The translations under genes were made by a program, and so were the position numbers. 6,850 nt of DNA from Chloroflexota bacterium. GTDB taxonomy: Bacteria; Chloroflexota; Limnocylindria; Limnocylindrales; CSP1-4. The notes beneath the pieces were generated by a model. That model was not told where the DNA came from. It saw only the letters and a list, made by a program, of their open reading frames with translations, and searched no databases. The stretch is from assembly GCA_004298915.1 (NCBI GenBank), contig SCTE01000574.1, positions 1 to 6,850 on the forward strand. The letters are read 5' to 3'. Position 1 is the first letter of the stretch. The number at the start of each line of letters is the position of its first letter. Shown here piece after piece: positions 1-5,392 of this stretch.

Positions 1-99
1 GTCGCCAAGTACATCACCCAGGACAAGATGTCCGCAGCAGCCGCCGCCGAGAAGTGGGCGGCCGATCACGAATCCGTGTGGAAGGCGTGGCTCCCGTAG
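1..99 (+). CDS. C-terminal end of a substrate-binding protein, probably glycine betaine/choline type (partial)
   Basis: The first frame is open from the left edge and ends at TAG 97-99, giving the last 32 residues of a protein whose start lies outside the window. The tail reads ...AAAAAEKWAADHESVWKAWLP. An alpha helix rich in Ala with regularly spaced Trp and a terminal WLP resembles the C-termini of OpuAC/ProX-type glycine betaine-binding proteins of ABC importers, where a last 'AA.W...N..V...W' helix packs on the second lobe. This is pattern recognition on 32 residues only, so the family is a suggestion. The gene is followed by a strong hairpin and therefore appears to be the last gene of its own unit, separate from the ABC operon downstream. 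Confidence 0.6.
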   Translation, partial: VAKYITQDKMSAAAAAEKWAADHESVWKAWLP

Positions 100-123
100 G
101 GGCCACCTGAGCCAGGACAACCA

Positions 124-152
124 GAGCCGGCGACGGTCCCCGTCGCCGGCTC
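124..152 (+). terminator. Perfect 13-bp GC-rich hairpin after the first gene
   Basis: GAGCCGGCGACGG (124-136) pairs perfectly with CCGTCGCCGGCTC (140-152) around the 3-nt loop TCC, 24 bases after the stop codon at 99. There is no T-tract after the stem, so it is not a classical intrinsic terminator. Stem-only terminators of this kind are usual in high-GC bacteria. It probably ends the transcript of the upstream binding-protein gene and protects its 3' end. Confidence 0.75.
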
Positions 153-191
153 GATGATTCCCGGGGGCGAACGGGCCGCGCGTCCGCGCTG

Positions 192-230
192 TTATCCACA
201 ATCGGCATGCGCTTTCCTGACATATCCACA
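192..230 (+). repeat. Two DnaA-box-like sequences 30 bp apart
   Basis: TTATCCACA at 192-200 is an exact match to the DnaA box consensus TTATNCACA, and ATATCCACA at 222-230 differs at the first base. The shared 8-mer TATCCACA repeats in the same orientation with a 30-bp period, about three helical turns, so both would face the same side of the DNA. They lie just upstream of the candidate promoter. They could bind DnaA as a transcription factor or another regulator. No dnaA, dnaN or AT-rich unwinding element is nearby, so an origin is not indicated. Confidence 0.4.
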
Positions 231-248
231 CGAACTGCGCATTCAGGC

Positions 249-278
249 TTGACGCTGCGTTAATCGCACGCCCAAGAT
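249..278 (+). promoter_or_regulatory. Candidate sigma70-type promoter of the ABC operon
   Basis: TTGACG (249-254, five of six bases of TTGACA) is followed after 18 bp by CAAGAT (273-278, three of six of TATAAT). Transcription would begin near 285 and give a leader of about 165 nt before the TTG start at 450. An alternative -10, GTTAAT at 259-264, has a weaker -35 (TGCGCA, 236-241) at 17 bp. The -35 is good and the -10 is poor, so this is only a candidate, chosen because it is the best pair between the upstream hairpin and the operon. Confidence 0.35.
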
Positions 279-309
279 GTGCGCCGACGATGGCCCCGGG
301 GCTGGACGA

Positions 310-336
310 CCCCCGACCGCGCGACTGCCCCCGACC
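310..336 (+). repeat. 9-bp direct repeat CCCCCGACC in the leader
   Basis: CCCCCGACC occurs at 310-318 and again at 328-336, exactly 18 bp start to start, shortly downstream of the candidate promoter. It is followed immediately by the dyad CGAAGC-GT-GCTTCG (338-351). The arrangement could be a pair of regulator half-sites, but the tract is C-rich and chance is possible. Confidence 0.3.
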
Positions 337-407
337 CCGAAGCGTGCTTCGTGATTGGCGGCTACCTCGCAATGGCGGACCCGTCCGGTGACCAGCCGAC
401 GCCGAGA

Positions 408-430
408 GTGCGCGACACCCGGTCACGCAC
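408..430 (+). promoter_or_regulatory. Leader stem-loop just upstream of the ribosome binding site
   Basis: GTGCG (408-412) pairs with CGCAC (426-430) and GAC (414-416) with GTC (422-424), leaving one C-A mismatch and the 5-nt loop ACCCG (417-421). It ends ten bases before the GGAGG at 440. A competing pairing of CCGGTG (385-390) with CACCGG (428-433) uses the same 3' arm. The two exclusive folds could tune access to the ribosome binding site, but no known riboswitch class is recognised. Confidence 0.25.
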
Positions 431-439
431 CGGATACCT

Positions 440-452
440 GGAGGAGAAGTTG
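440..452 (+). promoter_or_regulatory. Ribosome binding site that sets the TTG start of the lipoprotein gene
   Basis: GGAGG at 440-444 (within TGGAGGAG) lies five bases before TTG 450-452. It is the strongest Shine-Dalgarno match in the leader. It favours TTG 450 over ATG 468, which would be 23 bases away, over ATG 372, and over GTG 279, which has no such site. Confidence 0.7.
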
Positions 453-1616
453 ATCACTACGCGCACCATGCCCCGCCTCATGGTTGGTGGGGCGATCCTC
501 GCGATCGTCGTCGCCGCCTGCGGCGGTGGCGCATCAGCGGCGCCGACCACGGCTCCGACCACAGCAGCCACGGACACCCCGAGCACGGCCCCGACCGCCG
601 ACCCGATGCAGGCGCTTGTCGACGCCGCGAAGGCCGAGGGCAAGCTGACCACCATCGCCCTCCCGCACGACTGGTGCAACTACGGGGGCGTCATCGAGGG
701 CTTCAAGGCCAAGTACCCCGGGATTGCCGTGAACGAACTCGCTCCTGACGCAGGGTCGGGCGACGAGATCGAGGCCATCAAGGCCAACCAGGGCAGCACC
801 GGCGACGCCGCTCCTGACGTCATCGACGTCGGGCTCGCCTTCGGTCCGCAGGCCAAGGCCGACGGCCTGATCCAGGCCTACAAGGTCGCGACGTGGGACA
901 CGATCCCCGACAGCGCCAAGGATGCCGAGGGCTTCTGGTACGGCGACTACTACGGCGTGCTCTCGTTCGAAGTGAACAAGTCCGTCGTGACCAACGTCCC
1001 GGCCGACTGGGCCGACCTGCTCAAGCCTGATTACAAGAACCAGGTTGCGCTGCCGGGTGACCCCCGAGCCTCCAACCAGGCCATCCAGGCCGTGTTCGCC
1101 TCCGGCCTCGCCAACGGCGGCACGCTCGACAACGCCCAGCCAGGCCTCGACTTCTTCAAGAAGCTGAACGACGCGGGCAACTTCGTGCCCACGATCGCCC
1201 AGGCCGGGACCATCGACTCCGGCGCCACCCCGATCACCATTCGCTGGACCTACAACGCGCTCGCCCATCGCGACGCGGCGGCCGGCACGGTGGAGATCGA
1301 TGTCCACGTTCCGACCAGCGGCCGCTTCGCGGGCGTCTACGTGCAGGCGATCAGCGCCTACGCGCCGCACCCGAACGCCGCCAAGCTCTGGATGGAGTAC
1401 CTGTACAGCGACGAGGGCCAGAACCTCTGGCTGTCGGGCTACTGCCACCCGATCCGCTACGAGAACCTCGTGGCGACCAACGCCGTGCCTGCCGACCAGC
1501 TGGCCAAGCTGCCTGACGTCGCGGGGGCAGTCTTCCCGAGCATTGACCAGCTCAATGCCGCGAAGAAGCTCATCACCGAGGGTTGGGACGCAACCGTCGG
1601 CGCCGACGTCAAGTAG
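450..1616 (+). CDS. ABC transporter substrate-binding lipoprotein (AfuA/PotD-like)
   Basis: An extracytoplasmic lipid-anchored receptor that captures the solute and hands it to the permeases encoded next. From TTG 450 it has 388 residues, a normal size. Residues 1-23 form a lipoprotein signal (R5, R9, then the hydrophobic LMVGGAILAIVV) with lipobox VAA-C24. Residues 28-52 are an Ala/Thr/Pro tether. The binding domain starts at about 53 with ALVDAAKAEGKLTTIALP and EGFKAKYPGIAV, the typical opening of COG1840/PotD-type binding proteins; PDVIDVG and the hinge-side WYGDYYGVLSFEVNK follow. The C-terminal LWMEYLYSDEGQNLWLSGY matches the family pattern 'A..f..fl.s.egQ..l...g'. The fold is clear but the ligand is not: Fe3+, polyamine, sugar phosphate and phosphonate receptors all share it. 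Two cysteines, C76 and C332, might form a disulfide. No attenuating hairpin follows the gene before the permease start 21 nt later. Four in-frame starts exist; TTG is chosen on the ribosome binding site and signal peptide. Confidence 0.92.
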   Translation: MITTRTMPRLMVGGAILAIVVAACGGGASAAPTTAPTTAATDTPSTAPTADPMQALVDAAKAEGKLTTIALPHDWCNYGGVIEGFKAKYPGIAVNELAPDAGSGDEIEAIKANQGSTGDAAPDVIDVGLAFGPQAKADGLIQAYKVATWDTIPDSAKDAEGFWYGDYYGVLSFEVNKSVVTNVPADWADLLKPDYKNQVALPGDPRASNQAIQAVFASGLANGGTLDNAQPGLDFFKKLNDAGNFVPTIAQAGTIDSGATPITIRWTYNALAHRDAAAGTVEIDVHVPTSGRFAGVYVQAISAYAPHPNAAKLWMEYLYSDEGQNLWLSGYCHPIRYENLVATNAVPADQLAKLPDVAGAVFPSIDQLNAAKKLITEGWDATVGADVK

Positions 1617-1637
1617 TTCGTAGACATAGGGGAGCCG

Positions 1638-2528
1638 ATGTCCCAGACGTCGACTCCTGCACGACGACGCCCAACCTTCTCGTGGTTGGGCGTCGTCCCA
1701 TTTCTGCTCTTCACGATCGCCTTCCTGATCCTGCCGATCTTCTTCCTCGTCGTGGGCAGCTTCCAGGACAGCCAGGGCAATCCGACACTCCAGAACTACC
1801 TCGACCTGACGACTGAGCAGCCCGCGACCGCGTACAAGAACAGCATCCAGTTGAGCCTCATCACGGCCGTCATCGGCGGGATCTTCGGCTTCCTGATCGC
1901 TGTCGCCGTCATCCTCGGGCGATTGCCGCGCGCGATCCGGTCTGCCGTGATGACGTTCTCGGGCGTTGCCTCGAACTTCGCCGGCGTGCCACTGGCGCTC
2001 GCGTTCGTCTTCACCGTCGGCCAGCTCGGCCTGGTGACGAAGTTGCTCGCCGATGTCTTCGGGTACCACCTCTGGCGGGACGACTTCTTCGGCGGCAGTT
2101 TCTCGCTCTACTCGATGCTCGGCCTGGTGCTGGTCTACTTGTACTTCCAGTTCCCGCTCATGGTGCTCATCGTGGCGCCGGCCATCGACGGCCTTCGGAA
2201 GGAGTGGCGCGAGGCGGCGGAGAACATGGGCGCGAGCTCATTCCAGTACTGGCGCCACGTCGCCCTGCCGATCCTCCTGCCGTCGCTCCTGGGCTCGATG
2301 ATCCTGCTGTTCGGCAACGCGTTCGGGGCGCAGGCCACCGCGTACCAGCTGACCAGCGGCACCATCAATATCGTGCCGCTCGTGATCAGCGCCCAGATCC
2401 GGGGCGACGTGCTCCACAACCCGAACCTCGGGTATGCGCTCGCCATGGGCATGGTCCTGATCATGGCGGTCGTCATCCTGATCTACGGGCTGCTCCAGCG
2501 GCGCTCCGAGCGATGGCTGCGAGCATGA
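1638..2528 (+). CDS. ABC transporter permease subunit 1 (PotB-like)
   Basis: An inner-membrane permease of the binding-protein-dependent importer family, 296 residues, a typical length. The start ATG 1638 has AGGGGAG (1628-1634) close upstream. Hydrophobic segments are visible at about 17-40, 70-93, 104-127, 157-182, 211-230 and 268-288, giving six helices with a basic cytoplasmic N-terminus (RRR at 9-11) and a basic C-terminus (RRSERWLRA). The cytoplasmic EAA loop that contacts the ATPase is present: E192-A-A-x3-G198, ending at P211 (sequence around REAAENMGASS). It starts 21 nt after the lipoprotein gene and overlaps permease 2 by four bases, so the two are translationally coupled and probably form a heterodimeric channel. 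The general similarity is to the polyamine/iron/uncharacterised permeases (COG1176/COG4132 type), which does not define the substrate. Confidence 0.93.
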   Translation: MSQTSTPARRRPTFSWLGVVPFLLFTIAFLILPIFFLVVGSFQDSQGNPTLQNYLDLTTEQPATAYKNSIQLSLITAVIGGIFGFLIAVAVILGRLPRAIRSAVMTFSGVASNFAGVPLALAFVFTVGQLGLVTKLLADVFGYHLWRDDFFGGSFSLYSMLGLVLVYLYFQFPLMVLIVAPAIDGLRKEWREAAENMGASSFQYWRHVALPILLPSLLGSMILLFGNAFGAQATAYQLTSGTINIVPLVISAQIRGDVLHNPNLGYALAMGMVLIMAVVILIYGLLQRRSERWLRA

Positions 2529-3313
2529 GCCGGTTCGGGGCCTGGTGGGCCTGGGCGATCTTCATCATCGCCGCCCTCTACATGCTCGTCCCGCTCGTGG
2601 CGACGTTCCAGTTCTCGCTGCAGCAGAACCCGACCGGCGAGGCCTATCGGTACATCTTCAATGACGTCAAGTTCTTCGCCGGCCTCGGCTATTCGTTCCT
2701 GGTGGCGGTCATCACCATCGTCATCAGCCTCCTGATCATCGTGCCGACGGCCTACTGGGTCCGGCTGAAGCTGCCGCGCCTCCGCCCGTTCATCGAGTTC
2801 ATGACGCTCCTGCCGTTCGTGGTGCCGCCGATCATCCTGGTCTTCGGACTGATCCGGAGCTACGGCCGACCGCCCCTGGCCATCACGAGCCTGCCGCACG
2901 GAAGCGATGTCGTCCTCATCGGTGCGTACGTGGTCCTGTCGTTCCCGTACATGTACCGCGCCGTGGACGCCGGCCTCGCCTCGCTCGATGTCCGATCGCT
3001 CACGGAGGCGGCGCAGAGCATGGGCTCGGGCTGGCCGCGGATCCTGCTTCGGGTCATCTTCCCGAACCTGCGGGTGGCCATCCTGTCGGGCGCGTTCCTG
3101 ACGCTGGCCATCGTCGTCGGCGAGTTCACGATTGCCAGCTACCTCGCCCCGTGGTCCTTCGCCCCGTACCTCTCGCAGCTCGGCGTCTTCAAGGCCTGGT
3201 CCGCGGCGGCCGTCTCGATCATCAGCTTCATGCTGACCTGGGCGGCCATGGGAATCCTCATCCTCGCGTCGCGCGGCAGCGCCGGACGCGTCCAGATCGC
3301 CGGCGCACGCTAG
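2525..3313 (+). CDS. ABC transporter permease subunit 2 (PotC-like)
   Basis: The second transmembrane subunit of the importer, 262 residues. I place the start at ATG 2525, which overlaps the stop of permease 1 as ATGA. ATG 2513, four codons upstream, is also possible; neither has a clear ribosome binding site, which fits coupled translation. The frame continues open further upstream, but that part is the alternative frame of permease 1. Hydrophobic segments lie at about 10-31, 56-79, 91-110, 127-143, 184-205 and 228-250. The EAA loop is complete: E161-A-A-x3-G167 to P180 (around LTEAAQSMGSGWPRILL), and it pairs with the ATPase. The PotC/COG1177 style of the N-terminal part, AWAIFIIAALYMLVPLVATF, and the family-typical VVGEFTIASYL after helix 5 support the call. 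The ATPase gene follows 13 nt downstream. Confidence 0.92.
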   Translation: MSRFGAWWAWAIFIIAALYMLVPLVATFQFSLQQNPTGEAYRYIFNDVKFFAGLGYSFLVAVITIVISLLIIVPTAYWVRLKLPRLRPFIEFMTLLPFVVPPIILVFGLIRSYGRPPLAITSLPHGSDVVLIGAYVVLSFPYMYRAVDAGLASLDVRSLTEAAQSMGSGWPRILLRVIFPNLRVAILSGAFLTLAIVVGEFTIASYLAPWSFAPYLSQLGVFKAWSAAAVSIISFMLTWAAMGILILASRGSAGRVQIAGAR

Positions 3314-3326
3314 GGAGCCCAAGCCC

Positions 3327-4424
3327 ATGTCCTTCCTCACGCTCACGAATATCCAGAAGTCGTTCGGCACGATGGTCGCCGTCGAGGACTTCAACCTGTC
3401 GGCGACCAAGGGCGAGTTCGTCAGCTTCCTCGGGCCGTCCGGCTGCGGCAAGACCACGACCCTGCGGATGATCGCGGGCTTCGAGACGCCGACCTCCGGA
3501 ACGATCGTCCTCGATGGCGGCGACATCACCTATCGACCGCCGAACAAGCGGAACATCGGGATGGTCTTCCAGTCGTACGCACTCTTCCCGAACATGACGG
3601 TGGCCCAGAATGTCGGCTTCGGGCTGCGCGTCCGGAAGCGCCCCGCCGACCAGATCCAGAAGCGGGTCACGGAACTCCTCGAGCTCATCCACCTGCCTGA
3701 CAAGGCCAACCAGTTCCCGTACCAGCTCTCGGGCGGGCAGCAACAGCGAGTCGCCCTCGCGCGAGCGTTGGCCTTCGAGCCCGAAGTGCTGCTCCTCGAC
3801 GAGCCGCTGTCGGCGCTCGATGCCAAGATCCGCGTCTCGCTCCGCCAGGAGATCCGGGCGATCCAGCGCCAGCTCGGCATCACCACGGTTTACGTGACCC
3901 ATGACCAGGAGGAGGCCCTCTCGCTCTCGGATCGGGTGGTGGTCATGAGCCGGGGGCGCGTCGAGCAGATCGGCACCCCGTTCGAGATCTACAACTTCCC
4001 GGCAACGCGGTTCGTGGCCTCGTTCGTGGGCCAGTTGAACGCCCTGCCGGCGACGGTCGTCGATGCGGGCAGCGGCCGCCTCACGGTCGGCGGCCAGGAG
4101 ATCCGCGTCTCGGCCAGGATCGATGCTCCCGCCGGGTCGGCGATGTCGCTGGCCCTCCGCCCGGAAATGGTGTCCCTCGGCGAAGGACCGGAGGGCTCGA
4201 ATCGGCTCGCCGGTACGGTGGCCGACGTCGACTTCCTCGGCGCGATCGTGCGGATGCGGATCCGGCTGGCTGACGCCGTGATCGTCGCGCTCGACGTGTT
4301 CAACGAGCCGACCCTCAAGCTGCCGGCCGTCGGATCGTCGATCACGATCTCGTTTCCAGCCGACGGGCCGCTGGTCATGGCACCCGGCAGCGAGGCGGGC
4401 TCCGGAACGAGCGCGGCCGCCTGA
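3327..4424 (+). CDS. ABC transporter ATP-binding protein with TOBE domain (PotA/MalK-like)
   Basis: The ATP-hydrolysing subunit that powers the importer from the cytoplasmic face as a homodimer. It has 365 residues, normal for the PotA/UgpC/FbpC group. Start ATG 3327 has AGGGAG (3312-3317) nine bases upstream. All catalytic motifs are intact: A-loop aromatic F13, Walker A GPSGCGKTT (36-44), Q-loop Q82 in MVFQSYALFP, signature LSGGQ (134-138), Walker B VLLLDE (154-159), D-loop SALD (162-165) and switch histidine H192 in VTHDQEEAL. From about residue 235 comes the C-terminal regulatory part. It includes LALRPE (about 277-282), the usual start of a TOBE_2 segment, and a beta-rich stretch to about 350. 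The last residues (GSEAGSGTSAAA) look disordered. It lies 13 nt after permease 2, in the same operon. Its sequence class alone does not give the substrate. Confidence 0.95.
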   Translation: MSFLTLTNIQKSFGTMVAVEDFNLSATKGEFVSFLGPSGCGKTTTLRMIAGFETPTSGTIVLDGGDITYRPPNKRNIGMVFQSYALFPNMTVAQNVGFGLRVRKRPADQIQKRVTELLELIHLPDKANQFPYQLSGGQQQRVALARALAFEPEVLLLDEPLSALDAKIRVSLRQEIRAIQRQLGITTVYVTHDQEEALSLSDRVVVMSRGRVEQIGTPFEIYNFPATRFVASFVGQLNALPATVVDAGSGRLTVGGQEIRVSARIDAPAGSAMSLALRPEMVSLGEGPEGSNRLAGTVADVDFLGAIVRMRIRLADAVIVALDVFNEPTLKLPAVGSSITISFPADGPLVMAPGSEAGSGTSAAA

Positions 4425-4431
4425 GCCCTCG

Positions 4432-4449
4432 CCGTCGGCCGTCCGACGG
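4432..4449 (+). terminator. Small hairpin between the ATPase and HAD genes
   Basis: CCGTCGG (4432-4438) pairs perfectly with CCGACGG (4443-4449) around CCGT; a G-U pair (4431/4450) can extend it. It begins seven bases after the ATPase stop and ends 16 bases before the TTG of the next gene. It has no T-tract. It could reduce read-through, stabilise the upstream mRNA, or affect initiation of the HAD gene. Confidence 0.35.
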
Positions 4450-4465
4450 TTCGGCGACCACGTCC

Positions 4466-5218
4466 TTGCGCGACGTCGCCGGCCGGACCGCGGGGCGCCG
4501 TGGTCCGCTCGCGGGATCTGACCTTGCGATCTTCGACAAGGACGGGACCCTGATCGATTTCCACCTGATGTGGAGCGACTGGGTTCGCGCTCTCGCCGAT
4601 GGCCTCACGGCCGCCCACGGCGAGCGCCTCGATGACGTGGTCTTCCCGATGATGGGCGTCGACCCGGACACCGGGCGGGTCTATCCGCATGGCGCGCTCG
4701 CGGCAACCCCGATGGCGAGGCTCCGATCGGCGCTCTCGACCGCCCTGCGAGCGCACGGTATCAAGCCCGGGGCCGTGGCCGAGATCGTGGCCGCGGCCTG
4801 GCACAGCCCCGACCCGGTCGAGCTGGCGCGGCCGATCACCGACCTGCGTGCCCTGTTCGAGGGGCTCCGCGCTTCCGGGACGCGGATCGCGATCGCGACC
4901 AGCGACGACCGCGAGCCAACCGAGCGCACCCTGGCGCACTTCGGCGTCAGCGACCTCGTCGAGGCCGTGGCCTGTGCGGATGATGGCCGTCCGGTCAAGC
5001 CGAGTCCCGACGCGGTCCACTGGATCTGCCGGACGCTGGGCGTCCCCGAGGCCCGGGTGGCCGTCATCGGCGATGCGCCAGCTGACCTCCGGATGGGCCG
5101 CGCCGCGGGAGCCGGCCTGGTCGTGGGGGTCCTGACCGGCGTCGGCGACCGCGCGGCGCTGGCCGGCCTCGCGGACCTGGTCGTGCCCTCGATTGCGGAG
5201 CTCGCACCCGACGCGTGA
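4466..5218 (+). CDS. HAD-superfamily hydrolase, phosphoglycolate phosphatase-like
   Basis: A cytoplasmic Mg2+-dependent phosphatase-type enzyme, 250 residues, in the usual range. The four HAD motifs are visible: motif I DKDGT with nucleophile D24 and acid D26; motif II T145/S146 in IAIATSD; motif III K178 in KPSPD; motif IV D203 and D207 in GDAPADLRMG. Residues about 32-122 between motifs I and II form a helical C1-type cap, as in phosphoglycolate phosphatases. The cap's opening FHLMWSDW is distinctive, and I do not know a characterised member with it. TTG 4466 is the only conventional start in frame ahead of motif I, and there is no Shine-Dalgarno before it, so translation may depend on coupling to the ATPase gene 41 nt upstream. 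Gene order suggests dephosphorylation of the imported solute or a product of it, but housekeeping repair of a side metabolite is equally possible. It lacks the D-x-A motif expected of phosphonoacetaldehyde hydrolase (PhnX). Confidence 0.88.
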   Translation: MRDVAGRTAGRRGPLAGSDLAIFDKDGTLIDFHLMWSDWVRALADGLTAAHGERLDDVVFPMMGVDPDTGRVYPHGALAATPMARLRSALSTALRAHGIKPGAVAEIVAAAWHSPDPVELARPITDLRALFEGLRASGTRIAIATSDDREPTERTLAHFGVSDLVEAVACADDGRPVKPSPDAVHWICRTLGVPEARVAVIGDAPADLRMGRAAGAGLVVGVLTGVGDRAALAGLADLVVPSIAELAPDA

Positions 5219-5280
5219 CCCCTCGTCAGAGCGGGCGGCAGCCGGGCCGTTTCGAGGGACCGATCAGTACTCCCTTCCTA

Positions 5281-5309
5281 TTGGGGAACGAGGGCCACCG
5301 GGCTACGGT
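5281..5309 (+). promoter_or_regulatory. Weak promoter candidate upstream of the HTH-GAF gene
   Basis: TTGGGG (5281-5286) and TACGGT (5304-5309) are separated by 17 bp, each matching three of six consensus bases. A promoter is expected somewhere in 5219-5392 if the HTH-GAF gene has its own transcript, and this is the best-spaced pair I see. A loose CCCTCG/CGAGGG pairing (5220-5225 with 5253-5258) around a 27-nt loop precedes it and is too weak to call a terminator. Confidence 0.2.
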
Positions 5310-5351
5310 TTCGAGGTGCACCTTTGCGTGGGCGCACCACGAATCGACAGG

Positions 5352-5371
5352 CGGTCGCGACGGCGCGACCG
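5352..5371. repeat. Perfect 8-4-8 inverted repeat ahead of the HTH-GAF gene
   Basis: CGGTCGCG (5352-5359) and CGCGACCG (5364-5371) are exact reverse complements around ACGG, 21 bases before ATG 5393. As DNA this is a plausible operator for a dimeric regulator; as RNA it is a stable tetraloop hairpin in the 5' leader. If translation instead begins at TTG 5324, the repeat falls inside coding sequence. Confidence 0.5.
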
Positions 5372-5392
5372 AATGGAGCGTTCTCGCGTCCC

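Larger units (their letters stand above)
100..449. other. Intergenic region and leader upstream of the ABC operon
   Basis: This 350-base stretch separates the upstream gene from the transport operon. It holds the hairpin at 124-152, two TATCCACA boxes (193-200 and 223-230), a weak promoter candidate (249-278), a 9-bp direct repeat (310-318 and 328-336), a 14-bp dyad (338-351), a stem-loop (408-430) and the ribosome binding site of the lipoprotein gene (440-444). The frame of the lipoprotein is open from GTG 279 onward, but the residues it would add (Arg/Pro/Asp-rich, no signal sequence) sit in front of a normal lipoprotein signal. I therefore read 279-449 as untranslated leader. Confidence 0.6.

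Noticed and set aside
192..230. Replication origin at the DnaA-like boxes
   Set aside because: Only two boxes, no AT-rich unwinding region and no dnaA, dnaN, parA or rep gene nearby.
290..391. 33-codon small frame in the leader starting at ATG 290, only a few bases after the predicted transcription start
   Set aside because: No ribosome binding site, Arg/Pro-rich translation typical of random GC-rich sequence, and a poorly supported promoter. A leaderless leader peptide cannot be excluded but is not supported.
385..449. Resemblance to the 3' half of a TPP riboswitch (CCGAGA, ACCCGGTCAC, CCGGATACC)
   Set aside because: The core CTGAGA is altered, the CTGAT...GGATAATGCC...GCG element is missing, and no matching GGGGTGCC arm lies upstream. 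I regard the similarity as coincidental.
534..2069. Very long open frame on the - strand (511 codons) opposite the lipoprotein and permease 1
   Set aside because: It is the antisense shadow of two well-supported genes in GC-rich DNA. The translation is Arg/Asp/Glu/Gly/Val-rich with no recognisable domain, and it spans a gene boundary on the other strand.
2204..2524. N-terminal extension of permease 2 by about 107 codons
   Set aside because: The upstream part of this frame is the alternative reading of permease 1, is Arg/Pro/Ala-rich, and is not membrane-like. The ATGA overlap and the hydrophobic N-terminus from 2525 give the natural start.
2483..3529. 348-codon open frame on the - strand opposite permease 2 and the ATPase start
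   Set aside because: Low-complexity Asp/Arg/Glu/His composition without a fold signature. It mirrors the codons of clear + strand permease and ATPase genes.
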